From: Haloterrigena sp. KLK7
Lineage (GTDB): Archaea > Halobacteriota > Halobacteria > Halobacteriales > Natrialbaceae
Length of the DNA stretch: 64,000 nucleotides
Direction of reading: 5' to 3'
NCBI RefSeq assembly: GCF_037914945.1
Contig: NZ_CP149787.1
Coordinates: 2,790,001-2,854,000 of the forward strand
Both the position numbers and the translations under genes were made by a program. Shown in pieces: positions 1-7,839 of this stretch. Below the pieces are notes generated by a model. The model did no database searches. It was not told the origin of the DNA and worked only from the letters and a program-made list of their open reading frames with translations. The stretch's first letter is position 1, and each line of letters starts with the position of its first letter.

Positions 1-88
1 GACGCGCTGTAAGACGCCGGGGCCGCACAACCGGGAGTCCGCGGACCGTTTCGATGAGAGTCAATCGCGGCTTTCAGTACAACGAACT

Positions 89-1441
89 ATGGAAATCGAA
101 ATCGCAACAATCGGCGGCTACGAAGAAGTCGGACGGCAGATGACTGCCGTTCGCGCCGGAGACGACGTCGTCATCTTCGACATGGGTCTGAACCTCTCGC
201 AGGTCCTGATCCACGACAACGTCGAAACCGAGCGGATGCACAGCTTAGATCTGATCGACATGGGCGCTATCCCCGACGATCGGGTCATGAGCGACCTCGA
301 GGGCGACGTGAAGGCCATCGTGCCGACCCACGGCCACCTCGACCACATCGGCGCTATCTCGAAACTCGCCCACCGGTACAACGCGCCGGTCGTCGCGACG
401 CCGTTCACGATCGAACTCGTCAAACAGCAGATCGAGGGCGAGCAGAAGTTCGGCGTCGAGAACGACCTCGTGAAGATGGACGCCGGCGAGACGATGTCGA
501 TCGGCGACAGCGGCAAGGTCGAACTCGAGTTCGTCAACGTCACGCACTCGATCATCGACGCGATCAACCCGGTCCTGCACACGCCCGAAGGCGCGGTCGT
601 CTACGGGCTGGACAAGCGGATGGACCACACGCCCGTCATCGGCGACCCGATCGACATGGAGCGGTTCCGCGAGATCGGTCGCGAGGGCAACGGCGTCCTC
701 TGTTACATCGAAGACTGTACGAACGCCAACAAGAAGGGGCGGACGCCCTCGGAGAACGTCGCCCGGGAACACCTCCGGGACGTCCTCTACAGCATGGAGG
801 ACTACGACGGCGGCATCGTCGCCACCACCTTCTCGAGTCACATCTCGCGCGTGACGAGCCTCGTCGAGTTCGCCAAGGACATCGGCCGTCAACCCGTCCT
901 GCTGGGTCGCTCGATGGAGAAGTACTCCGGCACGGCCGAACGGCTGGACTTCGTCGACTTCCCCGACGATCTGGGGATGTTCGGTCACCGCAAGTCCGTC
1001 GATCGGACCTTCAAGCGGATCATGAACGAGGGCAAGGAGAACTACCTGCCCGTCGTCACCGGCCACCAGGGCGAGCCCCGCGCGATGCTCACCCGAATGG
1101 CTCGCGGCGAGACCCCCTACGAACTGGACGACGGCGACAAGGTCGTCTTCTCGGCGCGAGTCATTCCGGAGCCGACCAACGAGGGCCAGCGCTACCAGGC
1201 CGAAAAGCTGCTCGGGATGCAGGGCGCCCGCGTCTACGACGACATCCACGTCTCGGGTCACCTCAACCAGGAGGGCCACTACGAGATGCTGAACGCGCTC
1301 CAGCCCCAGCACGTCATTCCCGCTCACCAGGATATGAGCGGCTACTCCAGCTACGTCAATCTCTGTGAGAGCGAGGGGTACAAACTCGGACGTGATCTCC
1401 ACGTCACGCGCAACGGGAACCTCATCCAACTCGTCGACTGA
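89..1441 (+). CDS. rnj: Ribonuclease J (archaeal beta-CASP exoribonuclease)
   Basis: A 450-residue metallo-beta-lactamase/beta-CASP nuclease expected to degrade RNA 5'-3' in the cytoplasm. The zinc motif HGHLDH is at residues 81-86, preceded by the family's N-terminal [13 protein letters not shown]. The beta-CASP part carries SSHISR and later HVSGH and PAHQD motifs near residues 385-415, the order seen in aRNase J. The ATG at 89 gives the expected N-terminus, and the stop lies one base before the idsA start, so the two are co-transcribed. An in-frame TAA at 10-12 may end an upstream gene that lies almost wholly outside the window. The pairing RNase J - prenyl synthase - GluRS is a recurrent archaeal arrangement. 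Confidence 0.93.
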   Translation: MEIEIATIGGYEEVGRQMTAVRAGDDVVIFDMGLNLSQVLIHDNVETERMHSLDLIDMGAIPDDRVMSDLEGDVKAIVPTHGHLDHIGAISKLAHRYNAPVVATPFTIELVKQQIEGEQKFGVENDLVKMDAGETMSIGDSGKVELEFVNVTHSIIDAINPVLHTPEGAVVYGLDKRMDHTPVIGDPIDMERFREIGREGNGVLCYIEDCTNANKKGRTPSENVAREHLRDVLYSMEDYDGGIVATTFSSHISRVTSLVEFAKDIGRQPVLLGRSMEKYSGTAERLDFVDFPDDLGMFGHRKSVDRTFKRIMNEGKENYLPVVTGHQGEPRAMLTRMARGETPYELDDGDKVVFSARVIPEPTNEGQRYQAEKLLGMQGARVYDDIHVSGHLNQEGHYEMLNALQPQHVIPAHQDMSGYSSYVNLCESEGYKLGRDLHVTRNGNLIQLVD

Positions 1442-1442
1442 T

Positions 1443-2492
1443 ATGACCAGTCCCGAGGCACGCGAGGAGGCGGTGCTCGAGGCGGTCCGCGAGCGCCGCG
1501 AGCGGGTCAACGAGGCCATCCCGGAGGAGCTCCCGATCCAGCGCCCCGAACGGCTCTACGAGGCGTCGCGGTACCTGCTCGACGCCGGCGGCAAGCGGCT
1601 GCGACCGACCGTCCTGCTGACGGCGGCCGAATCGCTGCTCGACGTCGAGCCGCTGAGCACCGACTACCGCGAGTTCCCGACCCTGAGCGGGAGCACCATC
1701 GACATCATGGACGCCGCGGTCAGCGTCGAGGTCATCCAGTCGTTCACCCTCATCCACGACGACATCATGGACGACGACGACCTCCGGCGGGGCGTCCCCG
1801 CGGTCCACAAGGAGTACGACCTCGAGACGGCCATTCTCGCCGGCGACACGCTCTACTCGAAGGCGTTCGAGATCATGCTCGAGACCGGCGCGAAACCCGA
1901 CCGATCGGTCGAAGCGCTCAACGTGCTCGCGACGACCTGTACCAAGATCTGCGAGGGCCAGTCGCTGGACGTCACCTTCGAGGAGCGCCAGGACGTCTCC
2001 CCCGACGAGTACCTCGAGATGGTCGAGCAGAAGACCGCGGTGTTGTACGCCGCCTCGGCGTGTCTCCCGGCCGTCCTGCTGGAGGCCGACGAGGAGACGG
2101 TCGACGCGCTCTACGGCTACGGGCTCGACATCGGTCGGGCGTTCCAGATCCAGGACGACGTCCTCGACCTGACGGTTCCGAGCGAGAAGCTCGGCAAACA
2201 GCGAGGGAGCGACCTCGTCGAGAACAAGCAGACGCTGATCACGGTCCACGCCCGCGACCAGGGCGTCGACGTCGACAATCTGGTCGACACGGACGACGTC
2301 GAGGCCGTCACCGAACGCGAGATCGACGAGGCCGTTGCCGAACTCGAGGCCGCCGGCTCGATCGAGTACGCCAACACCACGGCCCAGGACCTCGTCGCCC
2401 AGGGCAAGGAGCGACTCGAGGTCCTGCCGGACAACGAGGCCCGCGAGTTGCTTCGGGATCTGGCGGATTACCTGATCGAACGCGGCTACTGA
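1443..2492 (+). CDS. idsA: Geranylgeranyl/farnesyl diphosphate synthase (trans-polyprenyl synthase)
   Basis: A 349-residue class I prenyltransferase making the C15/C20 (possibly C25) isoprenyl diphosphates of archaeal lipids. The first aspartate-rich motif DDIMDDDD is at 106-113 and the second, DDVLD, at 238-242. The GGKRLRP motif near 49-55 binds isopentenyl diphosphate. The start chosen is the ATG one base after the RNase J stop; a longer in-frame reading would overlap RNase J and add an unsupported N-terminus. The product length (C20 or C25) cannot be told from these motifs alone. The gene is the second of a likely RNase J - idsA operon. Confidence 0.94.
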   Translation: MTSPEAREEAVLEAVRERRERVNEAIPEELPIQRPERLYEASRYLLDAGGKRLRPTVLLTAAESLLDVEPLSTDYREFPTLSGSTIDIMDAAVSVEVIQSFTLIHDDIMDDDDLRRGVPAVHKEYDLETAILAGDTLYSKAFEIMLETGAKPDRSVEALNVLATTCTKICEGQSLDVTFEERQDVSPDEYLEMVEQKTAVLYAASACLPAVLLEADEETVDALYGYGLDIGRAFQIQDDVLDLTVPSEKLGKQRGSDLVENKQTLITVHARDQGVDVDNLVDTDDVEAVTEREIDEAVAELEAAGSIEYANTTAQDLVAQGKERLEVLPDNEARELLRDLADYLIERGY

Positions 2493-2868
2493 GACGCTCG
2501 GTGGCGTCGTTCGGTCGCCGCTTTTCGACGATATTTTTCGGCCGTGTGAGTGCGATCGCTCGAGTAGCGGCGGGACGTCGGTTCGGAAGAGGGACCACAG
2601 GGGTCGAGAACGGATCAGTACGGATCGAGGGCGTGAGGGGAGCGAGCGATTAACAGGAGTGAGCGAGTCGGCTGGAGAGGACGTGGCATCACTACTACGA
2701 TAGCAGCGCACGAACCGTCCGCTCGGACGTGCGAACACGTACCCGTTCCGTTTAGACACGATCTGAATCGTGGTTTCACGGAGTGTCGATGAAAACGAGC
2801 GTCCTGCTACCGTGGCAACATGGAGTTGCCACTCCCTCCCCAGCCGATTCGCTCCCGTCGTCTGCTCA

Positions 2869-2885
2869 CGGGCGCTTCGCGCCCG
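2869..2885. repeat. Hairpin, 7-bp stem, TTC loop
   Basis: CGGGCGC and GCGCCCG flank a TTC loop, a perfect inverted repeat. It lies 13 bases before a second, similar hairpin. It is too far from the idsA stop to be that gene's terminator and has no T-tract. Confidence 0.8.
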
Positions 2886-2898
2886 TTCGCATGGTATG

Positions 2899-3000
2899 CG
2901 GGACCTTCGGTCCCGCACTAGTCGCTCATCCCTCGCACGAATTTGCTGCCCGGCCTCGCGTTCGCTCGGCCGGTCGACAGCGCGCGCCACCGCATGCCGG
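2899..3000 (+). repeat. Dispersed 102-base repeat, copy 1 (upstream of gltX)
   Basis: This segment aligns without gaps to 41589-41690 over 102 bases with 74 identities by hand count. The two ends are best conserved (the first 20 bases have two mismatches, and bases 81-90 have one). The 5' end is a hairpin with GGGACC/GGTCCC arms around TTC. The middle contains another inverted repeat that differs in sequence between copies but is present in both. The copy ends 127 bases before the gltX start, in the same orientation. No function is known to me. Confidence 0.75.
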
Positions 3001-3126
3001 ACGACCGGTCCGCCGTCGGGACGAACCGAGCATCGTCGTCACCGCCGCGGAATTCGCGAGGGAGGACCCGCAAACGACGCATGAACATCGCGGACGTTTT
3101 GGTCCGGGCACGACTATCGCAGCGTA

Positions 3127-4902
3127 ATGAACGACGAGTTGCGCGAGCGCATCGAGCGCGAGGCCGAGAAGCACGCGCTGTTGAACGCCGTCAAACACGA
3201 GAGCGACGCCGATGTCGGCGCGATCATGGGGCCGCTGATGGGCGACAACCCCGACTTCCGCGAGCACGGCGACGAGATCCCGGGCATCGCCGGCGGCGTC
3301 GTCGGCCGGGTCAACGACCTCGACTACGAGGAGAAACGCGAGCGCCTCGAGGACCTCGCCCCCGAGGAACTCGCCGAGATCGAGGCCGAAGAGGAGGAAG
3401 ACGAGCACGACCTCCCGGACCTACCCAACGCCGAGGAGTACGACGAGATCCGGATGCGCGTCGCGCCCAACCCTAACGGGCCGTGGCACGTCGGCCACGC
3501 CCGGATGCCCGCCGTCATCGGCACGTACAAGGAACGGTACGACGGCTGGTTCTGCGTCCGATTCGACGACACCGACCCCGAGACGAAGCGACCCGATCTG
3601 GAGGCCTACGACGCCATCCTCGAGGACCTCGACTACCTCGGCTTCGAACCCGACGCGACCTACAGAGCCAGCGACCGCCTCGAGACCTACTACGAGCACG
3701 CCCGCGAACTGATCGAACTCGGCGGGGCCTACACCTGCTCGTGTTCGGGCGAGGAGTTCTCGGAGCTGAAGAACAGCGGCGAGCCGTGTCCCCACCGCGA
3801 GAAGGACGCCGAGACGGTCCGCGAGGAGTTCGAAGCCATGGTCGACGGCGAGTACAGCAGCGGCGAGATGGTCCTGCGGATCAAGACCGACATCGAGCAC
3901 AAGAACCCCGCGCTCCGGGACTGGGTCGGGTTCCGGATGATCGACACCCCCCATCCCCGCGAGGCGGCCAGCGAGTACCGCTGCTGGCCCATGCTCGACT
4001 TCCAGTCGGGAGTCGACGACCACCTCCTCGAGATCAGCCACATCATCCGCGGGATCGACCTGCAGGACTCCGCGAAGCGCCAGCAGTTCGTCTACGACTA
4101 CTTCGGATGGGACTATCCTGAAGTCGTCCACTGGGGCCACGTCCAGATCGACGCCTACGACGTGAAGATGAGCACGTCGACCATCGCCGAACTGATCGAG
4201 GAGGGCGAACTCGACGGCTGGGACGACCCGCGCGCGCCGACGCTCAAGAGCCTCCGCCGCCGGGGCATCCGCGGCGAGGCCATCGTCGAGGCGATGGCCG
4301 GGCTCGGCACCTCGACCAGCGACGTCGACCTCGCGATGAGTTCGATCTACGCGAACAACCGCGACCTGATCGACGAGGAGACCGACCGTCGCTTCTTCGT
4401 CCGCGAGGGCAACCAGCTGCCCATCTCCGGCGATCCGCCCGCGGAGGCGAACCCGCCGCTCCACCCCAACCACGAGGAGCGCGGTGTCCGCGAGATTCCC
4501 GTCAGCGACTCCGTGATGCTCGAGCCCGAGGACGTCCCCGAAGACGGCGAGCGGATCTGGCTCAAGGGACTGGGCTGTTTCCGGTACGCCGAGGGCGCGC
4601 TCGAGTACACGGCCGACGATATCGACGTGGTCCGCGAAGGCGCGGTCGACGTCGTCCACTGGGCCCCGGCGAGCGAGAGCGTCGACGTTCGGATGCGTAC
4701 GCCCGACGGCGACGTTCGCGGCCACGCCGAGCCCGGCGTCGGCGACCTCGCACCCGACGAGATGGTGCAGTTCGAACGGGTCGGGTTCGCGAGGATTGAC
4801 AGCGTGGCGCCACGCGCCACGGATGATTCGAGCGGACGAAGTCCGCGAGACCGTCACGACGATGAAGAAGACGAGACCGTCGTCTACTACGCGCATCCCT
4901 AG
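3127..4902 (+). CDS. gltX: Glutamyl-tRNA synthetase (GluRS, archaeal type)
   Basis: A 591-residue class I aminoacyl-tRNA synthetase charging tRNA-Glu (and, in archaea, tRNA-Gln for later amidation). The ATP-binding HIGH motif appears as HVGH at 121-124 after APNPNGPW, and the KMSKS loop as KMSTS near 346-350. A zinc-type cysteine group (CSCSG...CPH) follows the Rossmann part. The ~100-residue N-terminal helical extension and beta-barrel C-terminus fit the archaeal/eukaryotic type. Close to the C-terminus, residues ~556-578 form an insertion rich in D, R and S that is encoded by two hairpins; family members I recall go from ARID almost directly to an acidic stretch and ETVVYYAHP. The following gene is convergent. 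Confidence 0.95.
   Translation: MNDELRERIEREAEKHALLNAVKHESDADVGAIMGPLMGDNPDFREHGDEIPGIAGGVVGRVNDLDYEEKRERLEDLAPEELAEIEAEEEEDEHDLPDLPNAEEYDEIRMRVAPNPNGPWHVGHARMPAVIGTYKERYDGWFCVRFDDTDPETKRPDLEAYDAILEDLDYLGFEPDATYRASDRLETYYEHARELIELGGAYTCSCSGEEFSELKNSGEPCPHREKDAETVREEFEAMVDGEYSSGEMVLRIKTDIEHKNPALRDWVGFRMIDTPHPREAASEYRCWPMLDFQSGVDDHLLEISHIIRGIDLQDSAKRQQFVYDYFGWDYPEVVHWGHVQIDAYDVKMSTSTIAELIEEGELDGWDDPRAPTLKSLRRRGIRGEAIVEAMAGLGTSTSDVDLAMSSIYANNRDLIDEETDRRFFVREGNQLPISGDPPAEANPPLHPNHEERGVREIPVSDSVMLEPEDVPEDGERIWLKGLGCFRYAEGALEYTADDIDVVREGAVDVVHWAPASESVDVRMRTPDGDVRGHAEPGVGDLAPDEMVQFERVGFARIDSVAPRATDDSSGRSPRDRHDDEEDETVVYYAHP
4795..4881 (+). repeat. Intragenic hairpin expansion near the 3' end of gltX
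   Basis: Two hairpins sit inside the reading frame: GTGGCG-CCACG-CGCCAC at 4804-4820 and GCGGAC-GAA-GTCCGC at 4832-4846. They are separated by short aspartate-coding stretches (IDS, DDS, DDE). The decamer CGAGACCGTC occurs at 4846-4855 and again at 4872-4881 in a different reading frame, which indicates a recent local duplication. Total insertion is about 60-70 bases and keeps the frame open. Confidence 0.7.
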
Positions 4903-4958
4903 TTCGGCCCGGCGCCGACCGCACGTCGATCGGTCGGTCGGCCGGTGACGGTGGAACG

Positions 4959-5225
4959 TTACTGCGTCTCTGTCTCCGTTTCGGTTCCTGTTTCCGTCTC
5001 TGTACCCGTTTCCGGCTCCGTTCGGGCGCTCGTCTCCACGTCCGATTCGGTCGCCTCGGAGACGCGCTCGAGTTCGCTGCTGCCACACTCCGGACACGTC
5101 TCTTGCTCGCTGTGGAATCGGGTCTCGCAGTCGCGACAGCGGTAGGCAGCGCTGTCGTCGCGTGCGGCCACCGCCTCCTGCTTGAAGCGCTCGACTTTCT
5201 CGCCGAGCCGTTCGAACATGCTCAT
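4959..5225 (-). CDS. Small zinc-ribbon protein with Thr-Glu-rich tail
   Basis: An 88-residue protein read from the ATG that begins MSMFERLGEKVERFKQ. A short basic helix is followed by a single zinc ribbon, CRDC...CPECG, with 14 residues between the pairs. The last ~20 residues are a run of TET/ETG units, encoded by imperfect hexamer repeats at 4964-5020, typical of slipped-strand variation. The zinc ribbon suggests nucleic-acid or protein binding, but no specific role can be assigned. A longer upstream start would add 13 residues without support. It is convergent with gltX. Confidence 0.7.
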   Translation of the reverse strand: MSMFERLGEKVERFKQEAVAARDDSAAYRCRDCETRFHSEQETCPECGSSELERVSEATESDVETSARTEPETGTETETGTETETETQ

Positions 5226-5340
5226 AGACGGAGTACGGTCCGTGGCCGGATAAGTTGCAGTCACGACGGCGCGAATACGAATCGGAGCGCTATCGTCTCG
5301 TCCCGACCGACGCGAGAACGGTAGCGTGCGAACGCGGCGA

Positions 5341-5826
5341 TCAGAACACGAAGAGCGCGACGAGGAATCCCAGGAGGATCGTGAGGGTCAACAGCACCTG
5401 AATCGCCGTCGACGCGAGCATCCCGCCGGTCGCGTACGCCGCCGATCGGACGCTGCCGCCGGCGTCGCCACCTTGAACGAACTCGACGACGAAGACGGTC
5501 CCGAACAGCCCGGCGAGCAGCCCCAGCGGCCCGGTGACGATCATGAGGACGATGGCGACGACGGTGGCGATCGTGGTAGTGGTCCACGAGGCCCCGCCCG
5601 CCTTGGCGGCGATCGAGCCGCCGAACAGTTCCGCGACGATCGTCATGACGGCGAGGAGCGCGAGGACGGCGACCGTGAGGGTCCCGGGCTCGCTGAAGCC
5701 GGAGCCCCACCAGTAGAGCCCGAGTCCCGACAGCGAGAGCAGCCCGCCGGGGACCAGCGGGGCGACCGTTCCGACGACGCCGCCGACGAGCAGGGCGACC
5801 GCGATGATCGTGACTGCATCGACCAT
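5341..5826 (-). CDS. DUF456 family membrane protein
   Basis: A 161-residue protein, almost entirely hydrophobic, with about five transmembrane segments. Glycine-rich segments such as LVPGGLLSLSGL and GPLGLLAGLFGTVFVVEF match the DUF456 family (small integral membrane proteins with glycine-zipper-like stretches). I place the start at MVDAVTIIAVALL; the ORF extends nine residues further upstream without support. Function of the family is unknown to me. It is divergent from the SDR gene, and the ~100 bases between them must hold both promoters. Confidence 0.75.
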   Translation of the reverse strand: MVDAVTIIAVALLVGGVVGTVAPLVPGGLLSLSGLGLYWWGSGFSEPGTLTVAVLALLAVMTIVAELFGGSIAAKAGGASWTTTTIATVVAIVLMIVTGPLGLLAGLFGTVFVVEFVQGGDAGGSVRSAAYATGGMLASTAIQVLLTLTILLGFLVALFVF

Positions 5827-5925
5827 ACGGGGACCGACGACGGGGCCGGCCAAAGGTGTACGGCCTTCGACCGGTCAGCGCTCGGCCACCGGTATCGTTA
5901 CCTCCCGGCGTCCGAATCGACGGGT

Positions 5926-6669
5926 ATGAGCGAGACGCGCGGGGCGATCATCGTCGGCGGCTCCTCCGGCATCGGCGAAGCGCTGGCTCGAGCGCTCGCC
6001 GACGAGGGATACGCGATCGGGCTGGCGGCCCGACGGACGGAACGCATGCAAGAGATCGGTGCCGCGTTGCCGACCGACGCCTCCGTCGCGACGATGGACG
6101 TCACCGATACCGCAGACGCCCGCGAGGGCTTCTTCGAACTCGCCGCGGCGATGCCGTCGGTCGACGTGGTCGTCATCAGCGCCGGCACCGCGGCGATGAA
6201 CCCGGACCTCGAGTGGGAGTCCGAACGGGAGACGATCGACGTCAACGTCCGCGGGTTCACGGCGATCGCAACCGCCGCGATGGAGTACTTCGAGTCGACG
6301 CCCGACCACGCGCGAGCCGGAGACGGCCACCTCGTGGGCATCTCCTCGGTCGCGGCCCACTTCGGGGTCGGCGGCGTGCAGGCGTACAACGCCTCGAAAG
6401 CGTTCGTCTCGACGTACCTCGAGGGACTGCGGGCGCGACAGGCCGATCGCGACGCGGACGTGACGATCACGACCGTCGAACCGGGCTTCGTCGACACCGA
6501 ACTCTCGATGGGCGGCTTCTGGGAGTGCTCGCCGGAAACGGCCGCCGCACAGATCGCCCGCGCGATCCGCGAGCGACGGACCCACGTCTACGTCACGCGG
6601 CGCTGGCGGCTCGTCGCGTGGGTCCTGAAAGCGACGCCCGAGTCGGTACTGCGGCGACTGCTCTCCTGA
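5926..6669 (+). CDS. Short-chain dehydrogenase/reductase (SDR)
   Basis: A 247-residue classical SDR. The nucleotide-binding motif is VGGSSGIGEALARAL near residues 9-24, the catalytic Ser is in GISSVAAH and the Tyr/Lys in YNASK near 150-155. These features support an NAD(P)-dependent oxidoreductase acting on an unknown alcohol or ketone. The ATG at 5926 gives the standard short N-terminus; a 200-residue upstream extension in the same frame reads through the divergent DUF456 gene and is a shadow. The C-terminal segment with RRWRLVAWVLKATPESVLRRLL is hydrophobic and may contact the membrane. Confidence 0.9.
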   Translation: MSETRGAIIVGGSSGIGEALARALADEGYAIGLAARRTERMQEIGAALPTDASVATMDVTDTADAREGFFELAAAMPSVDVVVISAGTAAMNPDLEWESERETIDVNVRGFTAIATAAMEYFESTPDHARAGDGHLVGISSVAAHFGVGGVQAYNASKAFVSTYLEGLRARQADRDADVTITTVEPGFVDTELSMGGFWECSPETAAAQIARAIRERRTHVYVTRRWRLVAWVLKATPESVLRRLLS

Positions 6670-6756
6670 CCCCTCGCAGAGAGTGCTCCCGACCGTTCGC
6701 GGCGAATCGTTCACCGCCACCGTAATCGGCTAAGGGACGCGGCGCGGAGAACGACC

Positions 6757-7821
6757 ATGAAGTTCACGCCAGGACCGACGGCGGTTCCGCCGGCGGTCAG
6801 GGAGGCGATGGCCGAGGAACAGCCGAACCCAGACGTCGATCCCGCGTTCGCGGAGCGCTACCAGGCGCTCTGCGAGGACCTCGCCGACGTCTACGACACC
6901 GACCACGACGTCGTCGTCCCCGGCGGCGAGGGCATTCTGGGCCTCGAGGCGGCGATCGCCTCGCTGGTCGCGCCCGGCGACCGGGTGCTCTGTATTTCGA
7001 ACGGGCTCTACGGCGACGGGTTCGCGGACTTCGTCGAGTCCTACGGCGGCGAGGCCGAACTCGTCTCGGCGCCCTTCGACGAACCGCTCGACCTCGAGGC
7101 CGTCGAACGTGCGCTCGAGGACGCCGAAAACGACGGCGAACCGTTCGAACTGGCGACGATGGTCCACTGCGAGACGCCGACGGGGACGCTCAACGATCTC
7201 GATCCCATTCTGGACCTGCTCGAGGAACACGACGTGCCGAGCGTCGTCGACGCCGTCTCGTCGCTCGGCGGGACGCCGGTCCCGACCGATCGGATCGACG
7301 TCTGTCTCGGGGCGTCCCAGAAGTGTTTCAGCGCGCCGCCGGGGCTGACCACCGCCGCGATCAGCGACCGGGCCTGGGAGCTGATGGACGACCGCGACCC
7401 GTCCTCGCTGTACACGAACTTCCTCCCGTGGCGGGACGTCTCCGAGGAGTTCCCCTACACGCACCTGAGCGCGAACGTGGCCGCCCTCGAGGAAGCGATC
7501 GATCGCCTGCTCGAGGAGGGCCTCGAGAGCGTCTACCGGCGCCACGAGGCCGCCGCCGAGCGCTGTCGCGAGCGCGGCGCCGAACTGGGACTCGAGGTCT
7601 ATCCCGATCGGGAGCGGAGTTCCCCGACCGTGACGGCGTTTCACCTCCCGGGCGAGGCGAAGCAGGTTCAGCAGCGGGTCGCGGCGGAGGAGGACGTCGT
7701 GCTGGCGACCGGACTCGGCGAGATGGAGAACGATATCCTCCGATTCGGCCACATGGGGTACAACGCCGAGCTCGAAAAGGTCGATCGCGCGATGGACGCG
7801 CTCGAGGCCGTCCTGGAGTAG
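6757..7821 (+). CDS. Class V aminotransferase (serine-pyruvate / alanine-glyoxylate type)
   Basis: A 354-residue PLP enzyme of the small-subunit hydrogenase/alanine-glyoxylate aminotransferase family. It starts MKFTPGPTAVPP, the family's usual opening. The PLP-binding Asp/Ser region is VVDAVSSLGG and the Schiff-base lysine is in GASQKCFSAPPG near residues 185-195. The C-terminal FRFGHMG motif appears as LRFGHMGYNAE. It probably moves amino groups among alanine, serine, glyoxylate and pyruvate; the donor/acceptor pair cannot be fixed from sequence. It is convergent with tmcA, whose stop is 19 bases away. Confidence 0.88.
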   Translation: MKFTPGPTAVPPAVREAMAEEQPNPDVDPAFAERYQALCEDLADVYDTDHDVVVPGGEGILGLEAAIASLVAPGDRVLCISNGLYGDGFADFVESYGGEAELVSAPFDEPLDLEAVERALEDAENDGEPFELATMVHCETPTGTLNDLDPILDLLEEHDVPSVVDAVSSLGGTPVPTDRIDVCLGASQKCFSAPPGLTTAAISDRAWELMDDRDPSSLYTNFLPWRDVSEEFPYTHLSANVAALEEAIDRLLEEGLESVYRRHEAAAERCRERGAELGLEVYPDRERSSPTVTAFHLPGEAKQVQQRVAAEEDVVLATGLGEMENDILRFGHMGYNAELEKVDRAMDALEAVLE

Positions 7822-7839
7822 CTCGAACCGACGCCTCCG

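Larger units (their letters stand above)
2493..3126. other. Intergenic region with hairpins, upstream of gltX
   Basis: About 630 bases without a credible gene. ORFs on both strands here have no family features and compositions typical of GC-rich shadow frames. The stretch holds two near-perfect hairpins with 3-base loops (2869-2885 and 2898-2916), a GGCC-based inverted repeat near 2950-2972, and a 102-base element at 2899-3000 that recurs at 41589-41690. The promoter of gltX must lie at its right end, but I see no clear TATA element. Confidence 0.6.

Noticed and set aside
1422-2990. A 522-codon minus-strand frame covering idsA and the following gap
   Set aside because: It is antisense to idsA and only its first part overlaps the dispersed repeat; no protein family resemblance.
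2783-3127. ORFs of ~105-115 codons upstream of gltX
   Set aside because: They run through hairpins and the 102-base repeat, with no family features. The corresponding region of copy 2 reads differently.
5326-5925. A 200-residue N-terminal extension of the SDR
   Set aside because: It is antisense to the DUF456 gene and lacks fold features; the ATG at 5926 gives a normal SDR N-terminus.
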